A stretch of 64,000 nt of DNA from Bufo bufo (Eukaryota; Chordata; Amphibia; Anura; Bufonidae), in NCBI RefSeq assembly GCF_905171765.1, contig NC_053390.1:508203444-508267443 (forward strand). Direction: 5' to 3'. The notes under the pieces were generated by a model. It saw only the letters and a program-made list of their open reading frames with translations. It did not search any database and was not told the origin of the DNA. Within the stretch, counting starts at the first letter, position 1. Each line of letters begins with the position of its first letter. The translations under genes were made by a program, and so were the position numbers. Shown here in pieces: positions 42,794-55,019 of the stretch.

Positions 42794-44613
42794 CCCAGAA
42801 TTCCAGAGGAACGTGTAAGGCCTATACGACTCCTCACGCTGTTTAAGGCACTCATCATAAAGGAGATATTGTGTTCCCAAACACCCATAAGAAAGGGGAT
42901 CTTTCAACCCAAGAAACTATAAAATTGGGTTCACCTGTGTGCGTTTAGCTCTGGGACGACAGGGAGAGGATTGGGGCTGACAGAAAGTCAGATAGGCTGG
43001 GATAGTTAGGGCATATATAAGGAGGCAGGGGCTGGGGTAGTTAGAAAGGAGACATGCTGAGAAGCCTTCCTTTGTATGCTTCACAGTGGTTTTCAGTGCT
43101 CAGTAGAAATGCTGAAGATGGATACTTCTTAGTAGTCCTCAGAGTGTTGCTAAAGAGACTCTTTACATCCTGTTCTCTAGCGGAAAAAAAACACATTACC
43201 CTATCAAAGTAATTGGTGTAACTACCAGGGTAGCAGACATAGCAGCTGCAATGAGGCCCAATGTCTAAGGGGACCCATCTTCACTCATACACGTGCAGTT
43301 AATGATATATAGCCAATGGAAGTACATTAACCCCCGCACTTTAAACATGGCGCCCACTCAGAAGCTGAGAAGGCACTATAGCGGATTATAGTATTATGGC
43401 AACAAAGTTTATAAGGATGAAAAAAGACATCTATCCAGTTCAGACTGTCGTCGTGCAAAGATGATCCAGAGGAAGGAGGGGGGGGGGGGACGACTCATGA
43501 GATCAAAGCTAAATTTCTGACTGGTGAAATCCTGGGAATGCTGTGCTCCCAGGGAGCAAATGGCTCTCCTGTGCCAAGATTAGGGAGCCGTTCAGTTGCT
43601 ATGGCAGTCTTGGGCCTTCTGAATGCTCTGAGGCCTGCCACAGCAAGGTTCCTATGGAGCCCTGTGAACCTCCCAAAGGCTGAAGTATTAAATCATTGCA
43701 GTCTATGGAAAAAGAGATCAGACAATTGCATGTCCTTAGGTGAACTTTAAATAAGTTTAAAAAAAAAAGTTTAAATTTTTTTACAACTATAACTAAAAAT
43801 TTAAACTTATATCATCCCCTTGACCATATAAAAAATAAACAATAAAAATTAAGATAATTAATATCCCAAAATACCCATACTGTTAAAATAAAAAAATAAA
43901 ATGGCCGATTTACTGTTTTTCCATCGCTTCACTTCCCAACAAATTTTTTTTTTTTATAAAAAAGTGATCAAAAAGTCATACACGCTCCAAAAAAGTATCA
44001 ATAAAAACTACAGACTACTGTCCTGCAAAAAATGAACCCTTGCAAAACTACTTACATATAAATATAAAAAAGTTATCGGGGTCAGAATAGGGCAATGTAA
44101 AGAAAAAAAATAGCTTTTTCAGTAATTATCTAAATGTGGTATCTATTTAATCATACTAATTACAGGTCAGTTTTAGCACATAGAGAATGACAAACAAAAC
44201 CCCAAAAACTGTGGCAGAATTGAGTTTTTTTCCAATTCAATACCATTTGGAATTTTGGAAGGCGATAAGTAAAAAATTAAATAAAAAAAAAAAATAAAAA
44301 AATCTGGCTTGTCCCTAAGGGGTTCATTTTTGCATTATTTCTATGCTGTGACATCACTGATATAGTACATTACCATGAATATTATCATACTATTGTCATA
44401 TCACTGGAAGTCTTTTTGCTGTACTGTGACATCACTGTGCACATTATGCTGTAACTTTACTGTGAACATTGTCCTACCAACATCACCATGTGCATTATCC
44501 CTGTGCATTACAAAAACCAACATGGGGTCCCTTAAGTCATTGTTACATAACTGAACAAAGTATTTTACAGAAAATTTTCATATCCCTGGTCCTTACACTA
44601 TATTAAAAATAAA
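42794..44613. other. Non-coding, dispersed repeat pieces
   Basis: AAGGAGATATTGTGTTCCC near 42855 repeats AAGGAGATATTGTATTCCC near 42546. The segment 43800-44330 is an AT-rich high-copy-type repeat (AAAAAGTTATCGGGGTCAGAAT) also seen at 47620-47645. A 10-G run lies near 43480. No supported gene. Confidence 0.4.
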
Positions 44614-44788
44614 GGGGGAGATTTATCAAATTGGTGTAAAGTAGAACTGGCTTAGTTGCCCATAGCAACCAATCAGATTCCACCTTTCATTTTCCAAAGG
44701 AGCTGTCAAAAATGAAAGGTGGAATCTGATTGGTTGCTATGGGCAACTAAGCCAGTTCAACTTTACACCAGTTTGATAAATCTCCCCC
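44614..44788. mobile_element. Perfect small palindromic MITE
   Basis: GGGGGAGATTTATCAAATTG...inverted to 44788. Arms of about 80 bp match nearly perfectly, including GGCTTAGTTGCCCATAGCAA and CCAATCAGATTCCACCTTTC. Confidence 0.85.
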
Positions 44789-44817
44789 AAGGTGAATGAC
44801 AGGTTGTGCAGCCAGTA

Positions 44818-45138
44818 CATATTGATGACCTACCCTCAGGATAGGTCACCAATATCTGATTGACTTCCGGAACCGCCGCAGATGAGCTGTTTGAAGAGGA
44901 GCGCTGCTTCCTCTTTTAGATTACACTGTGTGTTGTCCTCTTGCAGCGGCGGCTGCAACAAGGACTTATAAATACACTGCGCTGCCAAAACTTTTGAGAT
45001 GACCCACAGTGTAATCTTGAAGAGGCAGTAGCACTCACATGAGCACCACCGACTCTTCAAACAGCCGATCAGCGGAGGTGCCGAGAGTTGGACCCCCACC
45101 AATCAGATACTGATCACCTATTGATGACCTATCCTGAG
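44818..45138. mobile_element. MITE of the GATAGGTCAYCAATAT family
   Basis: ATTGATGACCTACCCTCAGG at the left and the inverse CTATTGATGACCTATCCTGA at the right. A fragment of the same family is at 45776-45870. Confidence 0.6.
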
Positions 45139-46480
45139 CAGTCTTGTCCGCTGTATTTTACATGCCAGGTGGACATAACCAAAGTGTTCCTTTTTGACCA
45201 CTCAAATAGTTGGGCTTATGAACATTTGATCAATGGCTAAGCCTGCCGATTTCTTTTGTCTGCTTTCCATCAGAAGAAATCAAGCATAATTCCAGGGTCT
45301 GATCCTTGGCTACCTTAGAGACGGGCATTGTATCTGGCAGCAGCTTATCCCTGCTTACCTATGAAATAAACATCCATCATCAGAAAATTCCAGTGCACAT
45401 AAAGGAGCTGTGAGGAGACTGCCGATTGCTTACAGCAGATATTTTTGTGCATAAAAATCCAAAAATGCTATGCTAAACTGGCCATAAACACAGGGCGGAC
45501 CGCACATTGGCTTGGATTCAAAGGATGATCATACAGGTAAATAACACCACAGGAGGTGTCTTCTGTTACAGCCTGATAATGGATGGTAATCCATATTAAC
45601 TTGCTTATATAAGCATCTTTTTTTTTTAAGTTGCATATGAGAAGAAAAGCGCTATAATAGACAAAGCAAATATTGTTAAAGCCAAGAATGAATGAGATTT
45701 TTGAGCAAGGCCTGTCATGTGAAATGGAATTTTTCTGCTACTTATTATCTGTGAAAAACACGATGTCCATCCTTAAAGGGGTTGTCTGGCCAAATATATT
45801 GATGCCCTATCGTCAGGATAGGTCATCAATATAAGATTGGCAGGGTTCCGACACCCGGGATCCCAGACGGTAGCACTAAAATAAAACTTAAAAAAAAGTT
45901 TTTGGAGCATATTTATGACATAACTAATAAAAAAAAATAAAGACAAAATCAGTAATCGCAATATGTCAGGTGCCTCCAGACACTTTTGGAAAACCATGAT
46001 GGCAATATAGACTACATAAAAGTTCTAGGCATAGAACGAGTTAAATTAAATAAACGAGGAGGGGAATTACATAAATTATTACTTGAAAGGCAGGCTTTTT
46101 GCATTTTTACTTTAAATACTGCCTTCCCCTAGGTATGAATTATCGTTTACACTTGTTTCCACATTATTAAAGGGTTTCATTTCTCTACTGTGTTTATCAC
46201 ACCTTGGTCCGCGTCTACATATATGGAAATATGTGTGGTTTAAAGTTAAATTTGTTGTTTTTTTATAAAAAAAAATAATAATAAAAAAAAACTAATGTAA
46301 TTATTATGTATTTCATATAATCTCAAGACTCAATATATGGACATGAACTACTAAAGCCGGAGTATAAGAGGTTAATTTGAGCTGTTGCTCCTAGCTGATT
46401 TCACAGACAAAACCAGCCCTCTTTGAGTCCAAAATCCATATAGATCAGCCTTGAGTCATTGTATATTACTCTATGACTAA
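45139..46480. other. Non-coding
   Basis: Contains the MITE fragment at 45776-45870 and AT-rich DNA. No exon was accepted (see rejected list). Confidence 0.4.
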
Positions 46481-46955
46481 GGCCTAGTTCACACGACCGT
46501 ATGGCTTTTATTGTTTTTTGCGGTCCGCTTTTCACGGATCCGTTGTTCCATTTTCTGAGTTCCGTTGTGTTTCTGTTTCTGTTCCGTTTTTCCGTATGGC
46601 ATATACAGTATACAGTAATTACATAGAAAAAATTGGGGTGGGCATAACATTTTCAATAGATGGTTCAGCAAAAATGGAACAGATACGGAAGACATACGGA
46701 TGCATTTCCGTATGTGTTCTGTTTTTTTTGCGGACCCATTGACTTTAATGGAGCCACGGAACGTAATTTGCGGCCAAATATAGGACATGCTCTATCTTTC
46801 AACGGAACGGAAAAACGGAAACGGAATGCATACGGAACACATTCCGTTTTTTTTGCGGAACCATTGAAATGAATGGTTCCGTATACGGACCGTATACAGA
46901 ACACAAAAAAACAGCCTGTACACCCGCAAAAAAAACCGTTCGTGTGAACTAGGCC
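46481..46955. mobile_element. Harbinger-like MITE
   Basis: GGCCTAGTTCACACGACCGT and inverse CGTTCGTGTGAACTAGGCC. TAA at 46478-46480 and 46956-46958. Interior made of CGGAACGGA-type repeats. Confidence 0.85.
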
Positions 46956-47095
46956 TAAGACCTAACTGGTCAAAACGCGTCAGGAGGGATGAATATGTAG
47001 ATCTACGCTGTAATGTAATTTTAAATGAAGAAATAAAGTACATTTGGATTTTATTTGCTTTTCCCGTTTTTGTTACTTTGCTGAAGAGTGTGGAC
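46956..47095 (+). repeat. Penelope-type fragment with degenerate hammerhead
   Basis: TAAGACCTAACTGGTC can form a GACC/GGTC stem. It is followed by AAAACGCGTC (GAAACGCGTC with one change) and AGGAGG. About 60 nt later come AATAAAG and GAAGAGTGTGG. The CTGANGA box is reduced to CTAAGA. Confidence 0.35.
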
Positions 47096-47098
47096 TAA

Positions 47099-47529
47099 GG
47101 CTACTTTCACACTGGCGTTTCTGGGTCCGCTTGTGAGATCCGTTTCAGGGCTCTCAGAAGCGGCTCAAAACGGATCAGTTAAGCCCCAATGCATTCTGAG
47201 TGGATAAGGATCCGTTCAGAATGCCTCAATTTGGCTGCGTTTGGTCTCCGTTACGTTTTTTTAGACGGTCACTTAAAGGCAGCCTGCAGCGTATTGGTGA
47301 CTGTCTGACTATGCGGAGCCTAACGGATCCGTCTAGACTTACAATGTAAGTCAATGGGGACGGATCCGTTATTCACTGACACAATATGGTGCAATTGAAA
47401 ACGGATCTGTCCCCAATTGACTTTCAATGTATGTCAAGACGGATCCGTTTTGACTTAGACTTTCTTTTTAATGAATAATGAAAACGGATCCGTTATTAAT
47501 CCGCACAAAACGCAAGTGTGAAAGTAGCC
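47099..47529. mobile_element. Harbinger-like MITE related to the 50.9-60.0 kb element
   Basis: GGCTACTTTCACACTGGCGT and inverse ACGCAAGTGTGAAAGTAGCC, TAA both sides. Both ends match the termini at 50912 and 60020, and subterminal CCCCAATGCATTCTGAGTGG is shared with 50998-51017. Confidence 0.88.
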
Positions 47530-48202
47530 TAACTCTGGATCCGAGCTGGATCAATGAAAAGTACAGATCGTTCACAAATTGGCCAAAAAATGAGTCCACA
47601 AACAGATAACACATAACTACAAAAAAGTTATAGGAATCAGAATATGGTGATAAAAAGAAGAAAAAATATTATTGCGGGGAGCAATGTGGGCAACAGCAAG
47701 CAACGGCCGTGTGCATGAGGCCTTACTCTGTAAAATAAAAAGATGAAGACCGCTGCGGTTAGCATTAGCAAGCTGATGATCGGGTAACAATCTTTGCAGT
47801 AAGCAATGCCAATTCAGTTGAAATATCAAGCTGAAGCGATCAAATATCAGTTGAAACGTTCATTACGGTTCAATAACATTAGCTTTGGATTAAATAGTCC
47901 AAAAAACAGGTCAGATCGCCAGAGATTTATTACATACACCAGAATTCAAAGATATGTCCAGATGACAGTTTAAAGATAATATTAACCCCTTAGTGACCAC
48001 CAATACGCCTTTTTACTGATGTAAACAAAGGGGGCTTAAGACAGATAGTTGGTGTTAATCAATGATTATATGTACCCAAAATGGTGCATTAAAAACTTGT
48101 CCTGCAAAAAATAAGGCCTCATAAAGGTATATTTATGAAAAAACAAAAAAGTGATAGCTCTTGGAATGCAATTTAGAAAAAATGTGCGTGGTCACTAAGG
48201 GG
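47530..48202. other. Non-coding repeat remnants
   Basis: AT-rich, with a Harbinger 3' stub (GGCCGTGTGCATGAGGCC then TTA, about 47705-47725). No gene. Confidence 0.4.
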
Positions 48203-48872
48203 TTAAAGGGATTCTGTCACCTGGATTTTGCCTATAGAGCTGCGGACATGTGCTGGTAGATCACCCCTAGCACGTCCGCAATATCCAGTCCCCATAGCTC
48301 TGAGTGCTTTTGTTTAGGCAAAAAAAACCGATTTTATAGATATGTAAATGAGGCAAGTAAGGAGCCCAAGGGGCTGTACTAACGTTTCTGTAGCCCAGCC
48401 ACGTCCACTGTGAAGAAGCCCAGCCCAGCACCGCCCCGCATCCTCCGAATCTTCTCCTTGCTCCCCGAAGTCACCAAGTTAGAGCGCCGTAATCTCGTGC
48501 ATGTGCGAGTACGCGGCATGTCAGTGCCGGCATAGTGTTCCTTCCCTGTGCTGGCATCAGCCTCAAGGAACGAACTGCGCATGCGCTAGCTGCGAGATTA
48601 CGGCGCTCTAACTTTGTGACGTCCAGGAGCAAGGAGAAGATTCGGAGGATGCGGAGCGGTGCTGGGCTCCTTCACAGCGGGCGTGGCTAGGCTCCAGAAA
48701 CGTTCGTAACAGCCCCTTGGGCTCCTTACTTGCCAAGAAAATCTTTTATTTTTTTGCCTAAATAAAACCACTCACAGCTATGGGAAATGTATATTGCGGA
48801 CGTGCTAGCAGCGATCTAGCAGCCCATGTCCGCAGCTCTATAGGCAAAATCCGGGTGACAGAATCCCTTTAA
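48203..48872. mobile_element. T2/Kolobok-like palindromic MITE
   Basis: AGGGATTCTGTCACCTGGAT inverted at 48845-48868, TTAA both sides. The interior arms include GAGATTACGGCGCTCTAAC inverted. Confidence 0.82.
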
Positions 48873-48920
48873 AGTCTGTGCCTATCACTAATCTTCCCTC
48901 TATAGACGCTAGTAATATTA

Positions 48921-49035
48921 CCGTATAACTGATGGTAGATAACAGTCTGCAACGCTGTCACATGCCCGTTCCTTACAAAACCACATTTCCTCTTCAGCCT
49001 CCTACTAGTGGCTCTGGGGTTACATATTACAATGC
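48921..49035. repeat. Dispersed ~115-bp repeat, copy 1
   Basis: About 90% identical by eye to 63541-63651 in the same orientation (TAACTGATGGTAGATAACAG; GTGGCTCTGGGGTTACATAT). No terminal structure seen. Confidence 0.75.
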
Positions 49036-49087
49036 AGTTACACTATACGGCAGGTCTGACCATCTTGTCCAATGTGACAATGAGGAA

Positions 49088-49431
49088 CTAAAGGGGGTTT
49101 TGTCACTTCAGCAAATAGCATTTATCATGTAGAGAAAGTTAATACAAGCTACTTACTAATGTATTGTATTGGATTCATTTTTCCATCACATTATACACTG
49201 CTCGTTTCCATGGTTACAACCACCCAGCAATCCATCAGTGGTGCTCGTGCTTGCACACTATAGGAAAAAAAGTTCTGACCCCTCTGGTGACCGAGACCAT
49301 GGGAGCTCACATAGGCCGTTGCTTTTTCCTATAGTGGCCAAGCGCGGCCACCGTTCCTGGTAGCTAAGTGGCTTGTATTAACTTTCTCTACATGCTAAAT
49401 GCCACTTCCTGAAAAAACACAACCCCTTTAA
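49088..49431. mobile_element. TTAA-type MITE, decayed
   Basis: CTAAAGGGGGTTTTGTCACT at the left, CACAACCCCTTTAA at the right. The next blocks are also inverted (CATGTAGAGAAAGTTAATAC / GTATTAACTTTCTCTACATG). Confidence 0.7.
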
Positions 49432-49887
49432 CTATGGTCATTATTTGCTTCCATCTAAGAACATTATTTTAGCAAGAAGGGGAGCAGTCCTACCATTAAC
49501 TCAATTCCCTGTTACTGATTTCTTTAGTAAAAAACTACAAGCTGTGCACAATTCACTTCAAAGCAATAATAATCTGTGCATGGTGGCACAGACTGTTGGG
49601 TGCTGATGGACAGGTAACAAGTAATAGGTCTGAAGATCGAGGAGGCGAATTGACCAAAGTGTCAGCAAATGGGAAAATTAAGGGCAAAAAAAAAAAAAAG
49701 TACAGAACAGGGGCCTCTGAGAAACAAGGCCATGGTGTTTTATGAAACCAAAGTTGCCCTATTTGTTTCATTTTTGTTGGCTTTCTAGTACGAAAAATAG
49801 CAATGAAAACCGCAAATTGGCAAATTAGCACAGACAACTTCAAGCACATTAGATAAGCTGATCACTCCACTGCTAAACTAGATGAAA
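49432..49887. other. Non-coding
   Basis: A-run at 49686-49699; nothing else recognised. Confidence 0.4.
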
Positions 49888-50233
49888 TAAAGTACTATAT
49901 TTTTGGATGAGGAAAATAGGAAAAAAATATATTTTTCATCAGACCCCGAATCCTCATCAGAACCCCAAATCAGATCCCCATTTTTCATCAGACCTCAGAT
50001 CAGACCCCAAAATCATACTCTCAAATTCCTTCAGACCTCAAATCAGACTCCAATCAGACACCCCAGCCTCAGGTCATAGTGCACGTCTACGCAGCACTTC
50101 CCTCACCTCTTCCCGCACCTCTGGCATACTGATGACTGCTTCCAGGTCATTAGCATTCCGACTAGAAGACACACTGACATTTTTCCCTTACTTTTGGGGC
50201 GGGGAAAGTGAGTCTTATAGTCTGAAAAATACA
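49888..50233. mobile_element. Short TIR element related to 33928-35081
   Basis: ACTATATTTTTGGATGAGGAAAATAGG at the left and TTTTGGGGCGGGGAAAGTGA, GTCTTATAGTCTGAAAAATA at the right. The interior has CAGACCCC/ATCAGA repeats. Confidence 0.55.
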
Positions 50234-50911
50234 GCATTTGTTACAACCCTTTAATGCATCTTTTTCCAAACGTGTTATACATGTACAAAATACATAAATT
50301 TGACACAATTTATATATGCCATTTTTGTAATAAACATTATAACAATTTCCACACATTTGAGATACATGCCACTACATTTTTTATTTATACATAAATGTAT
50401 ACTAGCGTGGAGGCCATTTAAAGCAGTAATCAGCAGTGTTGCTGTGGATTCCGCCCTGGCATGAGACAGTTAAGGGTACGATCTTGAGGTCACAGTGTGA
50501 CTCGCAAGTTTACTCACAGCAGGGTTGGATTTTTTGGCCATTCATTTATATGGCTGCCCTGCTACACTGCGATACTTGCCGCAGCAGCTGTCACAATACC
50601 AAGATCGCCGTGTAGCCCTACCCTAAAAAAGAAACAGCAGCATCCCTTTGTGCATCTCTTCCTTCAGCTCCCCATAGACTTCTATGAGCAGGAGCTGCAA
50701 CCTGCCTTAGAGAAGCTGAGAATGTATCCAATTACAGATTTAAGCAATGAATTTGCAAGTGACAAAGAAGCATTTTTCTGTAATAATTTTACAAAGTTTC
50801 TTATCTTCGCTTTTACTAATGATTTATGTATCAATAGACCTTTAGGTTTGAATGGATCTAACATTCATTGGAAAGGCTTCCAGTGGCATGGCTCCAAAAG
50901 ATACTTGCTAA
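50234..50911. other. Non-coding
   Basis: A 150-codon open frame (50497-50949) has no recognisable domain and runs into the Harbinger terminus. Not accepted as a gene. Confidence 0.4.
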
Positions 50912-51199
50912 GGCTACTTTCACACTTGCGTTCGGGGTTCCGCTTGTGAGCTCAGTTTGAAGGCTCTCACAAGCAGCCCCGAATGTATCCATACGGCCCC
51001 AATGCATTCTGAGTGGATGCGGATCCGCTCAGAATGCATCAGTCTGGCAGCGTTCAGCCTCCGCTCCGCTCAGCAGGCGGACACCCGAACGCAGCTTGCA
51101 GCGTTTTCGTGTCCGCCTGGCCGTGTGGAGCCAAACGGATCCATCCAGACTTACATCGAAAGTCAATGGGGACGGATCCGTTTGTCTTGGCTCCGCTTT

Positions 51200-51304
51200 G
51201 ACACGGATCCGTTAGAAACCGTTCACGTCTCTGCGCATGCCCAGTAACTTCCTGTCCCTCCCCCTCATCGTCGGCCATTTTGGATTGTCGACTTGATGAG
51301 ACTG
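51200..51304 (+). promoter_or_regulatory. TATA-less promoter and non-coding first exon of the MADF gene
   Basis: GCGCATGCCCAGT, ACTTCCTGT (ETS-type) and GGCCATTTTGGA (YY1-type) lie just inside the Harbinger terminus. They are followed by a splice donor ACTG|GTAAGTAT at 51305. CpG-rich with no TATA. The start site is inferred. Confidence 0.5.
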
Positions 51305-51339
51305 GTAAGTATATGAAGTTTTGTCTGTTTGTCTATCTT

Positions 51340-52030
51340 TCTTTTTTTTTCTATCTATCTATCTATCTATCTATCTATTTCTAGGGGGGGCTGCTGTCAC
51401 TTGGGAAGGGGTGTGTGTGTCTGGAACAGTGGGGGCTGCTGGCACTGGTGGTGGGGGCTGCCTTTATGGGGGGCTTCTGGCACTGGGGGGGCTGATGGCA
51501 CTGCGGGGGGGGGGTGTGTGGCTGGAACTGGGGGGGGTCTGCTGGCACTGCGATTATGTTTGTGGCTGGAACTGTGCGGTGCTTCTGGCACTGGCGGGGT
51601 TTATGTGGCTGGAACTGTGGTTGCTGCTGGCACTGCGGGGGGGGGGGGGGGGGGGTGTGGCTGGAATTGGGGGGTCTGCTGGCACTGCGGGGGTGTTTGT
51701 GTCTGGAACTGTGCATGCAGTGCTTCTGGCACTGCAGGGGTTTTTGTGGCTGAAACTGTGGTTGCTGCTGGCACTGCAGGGGTGTTTGTGTCTGGAACTG
51801 TGCATGCAGTGCTTCTGGCATTGCGGGGGTGCTTGTGGCTGGAACTGTGAGGTGCTTCCGGCACTGCGGGGGTATGTGTAGCTGGAACTGTGGGGGCTGC
51901 TGGCATTGGGGGGGCTGAGGGCACTGTGGGAAGGTTGTTTAAAACTGGGGGGCTGATGTCACTGTGGGGGGCTGCTGGCACTATGCGGGGCTGCTGTCTC
52001 TGGGGGTGTTTATGGCACTCGGGGGGATTA
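51340..52030. repeat. (TATC)n and a CACTGG-type minisatellite in intron 1
   Basis: (TATC)n tract at 51347-51378, then irregular repeats of GCTGGCACTGCGGGGGTGTT with TGTGGCTGGAACTGTG to about 52025, including an 18-base G run near 51638. The ORFs here on both strands are repeat artefacts. Confidence 0.9.
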
Positions 52031-52257
52031 TGGCTCCTGTCGGATTAATTTTTTTAATCATTTTATTATTAGGGTCGTTCCCAAAAAAATAAAAAATAAA
52101 TAGAATTATTAAGAAAGTTCTGCGGTGGGCAAGCACCAATCTATATTTTAAAAAGTATTATAAAAAATAAAAAAATTGTTGATATATGTGGAAATAGTGC
52201 TCTAAACAAGTTCCTTTAACATTATCTTCATTTTGTCTGGTATTCTGTTGCGTACAG

Positions 52258-52326
52258 ATGTCATCAAAGAAGTCAAAAATGTACTGGAAAAACCCACCCA
52301 GAAGGCGACGGTGTATTGAGTGGCCG
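52258..52326 (+). CDS. MADF-domain gene, exon 2 (start codon)
   Basis: Acceptor TTGCGTACAG lies directly before ATG and donor GTAAGTATA follows. It encodes 23 residues, MSSKKSKMYWKNPPRRRRCI then EWP, a basic N-terminus and possible nuclear signal. Phase 0 exit. The downstream exons read on in the same frame. Confidence 0.65.
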
Positions 52327-52400
52327 GTAAGTATAAAATAAACGCTTGGAGTTTGTACTGTTTGATTCGTTGCATTAATCAGTATGTGCTCTTATTATAG

Positions 52401-52508
52401 ATTTCTTCATCATCAGAGGAGGGCTCTCCAGATGTGGGCGGGGCTCCAGTGCTTGAATCGCCAGCGTCCAGGGGAGGTGGACCAAGCCCGGACCGGGGCT
52501 GTCAAGAA
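52401..52508 (+). CDS. MADF-domain gene, exon 3
   Basis: Acceptor CTTATTATAG, donor GAA|GTGTGT (weak). 36 codons in phase 0: ISSSSEEGSPDVGGAPVLES and PASRGGGPSPDRGCQE, a disordered acidic/proline-rich linker. The following intron was enlarged by a 4.1-kb transposon starting 42 bp downstream. Confidence 0.6.
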
Positions 52509-53029
52509 GTGTGTATATATATATATTATATATAAAATTAATTTTTTTATTTAACCACCTCAGCCCCCAGTGCTTAAACACCCTGAAAGACCAGGCCACT
52601 TTTTACACTTCTGACCTACACTACTTTCACCGTTTATTGCTCGGTCATGCAACTTACCACCCAAATGAATTTTACCTCCTTTTCTTCTCACTAATAGAGC
52701 TTTCATTTGGTGGTATTTCATTGCTGCTGACATTTTTACTTTTTTTGTTATTAATCGAAATTTAACGTTTTTTTTGCAAAAAAATGACATTTTTCACTTT
52801 CAGTTGTAAAATTTTGCAAAAAAAACGACATCCATATATAAATTTTGCTCTAAATTTATTGTTCTACATGTCTTTGATAAAAAAAAAATGTTTGGGTAAA
52901 AAAAAAATGGTTTGGGTAAAAGTTATAGCGTTTACAAACTATGGTACAAAAATGTGAATTTCCGCTTTTTGAAGCAGCTCTGACTTTCTGAGCACCTGTC
53001 ATGTTTCCTGAGGTTCTACAATGGCCAGA

Positions 53030-54985
53030 CAGTACAAACACCCCACAAATGACCCCATTTCGGAAAGTACACACCCTAAGGTATTCGCTGATGGGCATAG
53101 TGAGTTCATAGAACTTTTTATTTTTTGTCACAAGTTAGCGGAAAATGATGATTTTTTTTCTTTTTTTTTTTTTTTTCTTACAAAGTCTCATATTCCACTA
53201 ACTTGTGACAAAAAATAAAAACTTCCATGAACTCACTATGCCCATCACGAAATACCTTGGGGTCTCTTCTTTCCAAAATGGGGTCACTTGTGGGGTAGTT
53301 ATACTGCCCTGGCATTCTAGGGGCCCAAATGTGTGGTAAGGAGTTTGAAATCAAATTCTGTAAAAAATGACCTGTGAAATCCGAAAGGTGCTCTTTGGAA
53401 TATGGGCCCCTTTGCCCACCTAGGCTGCAAAAAAGTGTCACACATCTGGTATCTCCGTACTCAGGAGAAGTTGGGGAATGTGTTTTGGGGTGTCATTTTA
53501 CATATACCCATGCTGGGTGAGAGAAATATCTTGGCAAAAGACAACTTTTCCCATTTTTTTATACAAAGTTGGCATTTGACCAAGATATTTATCTCACCCA
53601 GCATGGGTATATGTAAAAAGACACCCCAAAAACACATTCCTCAACTTCTCCTGAATACAGAGATACCAGATGTGTGACACTTTTTTGCAGCCTAGGTGGG
53701 CAAAGGGGCCCATATTCCAAAGAGCACCTTTCGGATTTCACTCGTCATTTTTTACAGAATTTGATTTCAAACTCCTTACCACACATTTGGGCCCCTAGAA
53801 TGCCAGGGCAGTATAACTACCCCACAAGTGACCCCATTTTGGAAAGAAGAGACCCCAAGGTATTCGCTGATGGGCATAGTGAGTTCATGGAAGTTTTTAT
53901 TTTTTGTCACAAGTTAGTGGAATATGAGACTTTGTATGAAAAAAAAAAAAAAAAAAAAAAATCATCATTTTCCACTAACTTGTGACAAAAAATAAAAAAT
54001 TCTAGGAACTCGCCATGCCCCTCACAGAATACCTTGGGGTGTCTTCTTTCCAAAATGGGGTCACTTGTGGGGTAGTTATACTGCCCTGGCATTTTCCAGG
54101 GGCCCTAATGTGTGGTAAGTAGGTAAATGACCAGTGAAATCCGAAAGGTGCTCTTTGGAATGTGGGCCCCTTTGCCCACCTAGGCTGCAAAAAAGTGTCA
54201 CACATGTGGTATCACCGTATTCAGGAGACGTTGGGGAATGTGTTTTGGGGTGTCTTTTTACATATACCCATGCTGGGTGAGAGAAATATCTTGGCAAAAG
54301 ACAACTTTTTCCATTTTTTTATGCAAAGTTGGCATTTGACCAAGATATTTATCTCACCCAGCATGGGTATATGTAAAATGACACCCCAAAACACATTGCC
54401 CAACTTCTCCTGAGTACGGCGATACCAGATGTGTGACACTTTTTTGCAGCCTAGATGCGCAAAGGGGCCCAAATTCCTTTTAGGAGGGCATTTTTAGACA
54501 TTTGGATACCAGACTTCTTCTCACGCTTTGGGGCCCCTAGAATGCCAGGGCAGTATGAATACCCCACATGTGACCCCATTTTGGAAAGAAGACACCCCAA
54601 GGTATTCAATGAGGGGCATGGCGAGTTCATAGAAAATTTTTTTTTTTGGCACAAGTTAGCGGAAATTGATATTTTTTATTTTTTTCTCACAAAGTCTCCC
54701 GTTCCGCTAACTTGGGACAAAAATTTCAATCTTTCATGGACTCAATATGCCCCTCACGGAATACCTGGGGGTGTCTTCTTTCCGAAATGGGGTCACATGT
54801 GGGGTATTTATACTGCCCTGGCATTCTAGGGGCCCTAAAGCGTGAGAAGAAGTCTGGAATATAAATGTCTAAAAAATTTTACGCAATTGGATTCCGTGAG
54901 GGGTATGGTGAGTTCATGTGAGATTTTATTTTTTGTCACAAGTTAGTGGAATATGTGACTTTGTAAGAAAAAAAAAAAAATTCCG
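53030..54985. repeat. Alternating direct and inverted modules
   Basis: Blocks such as TTTTTGTCACAAGTTAGCGG, ACCCCATTTTGGAAAGAAGA and GACACTTTTTTGCAGCCTAG recur four to six times in both orientations. Arms are joined at T/A runs (53153-53175, 53940-53960, 54968-54980). Confidence 0.8.
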
Positions 54986-55019
54986 CTAACTTGGGCCAAA
55001 AAAATGACTGAATGCAGCC

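Noticed and set aside
45251..45365. Possible host exon (minus) with a CATAG acceptor
   Set aside because: Short open frame without family motif, no convincing donor and no phase-compatible neighbour.
50497..50949. 150-codon open frame
   Set aside because: Runs into a Harbinger terminus, has no domain, and its composition matches non-coding flank.
51321..51981. Open frames up to 186 codons on both strands
   Set aside because: Translation of the CACTGG-type minisatellite; present in several frames with repetitive residues.
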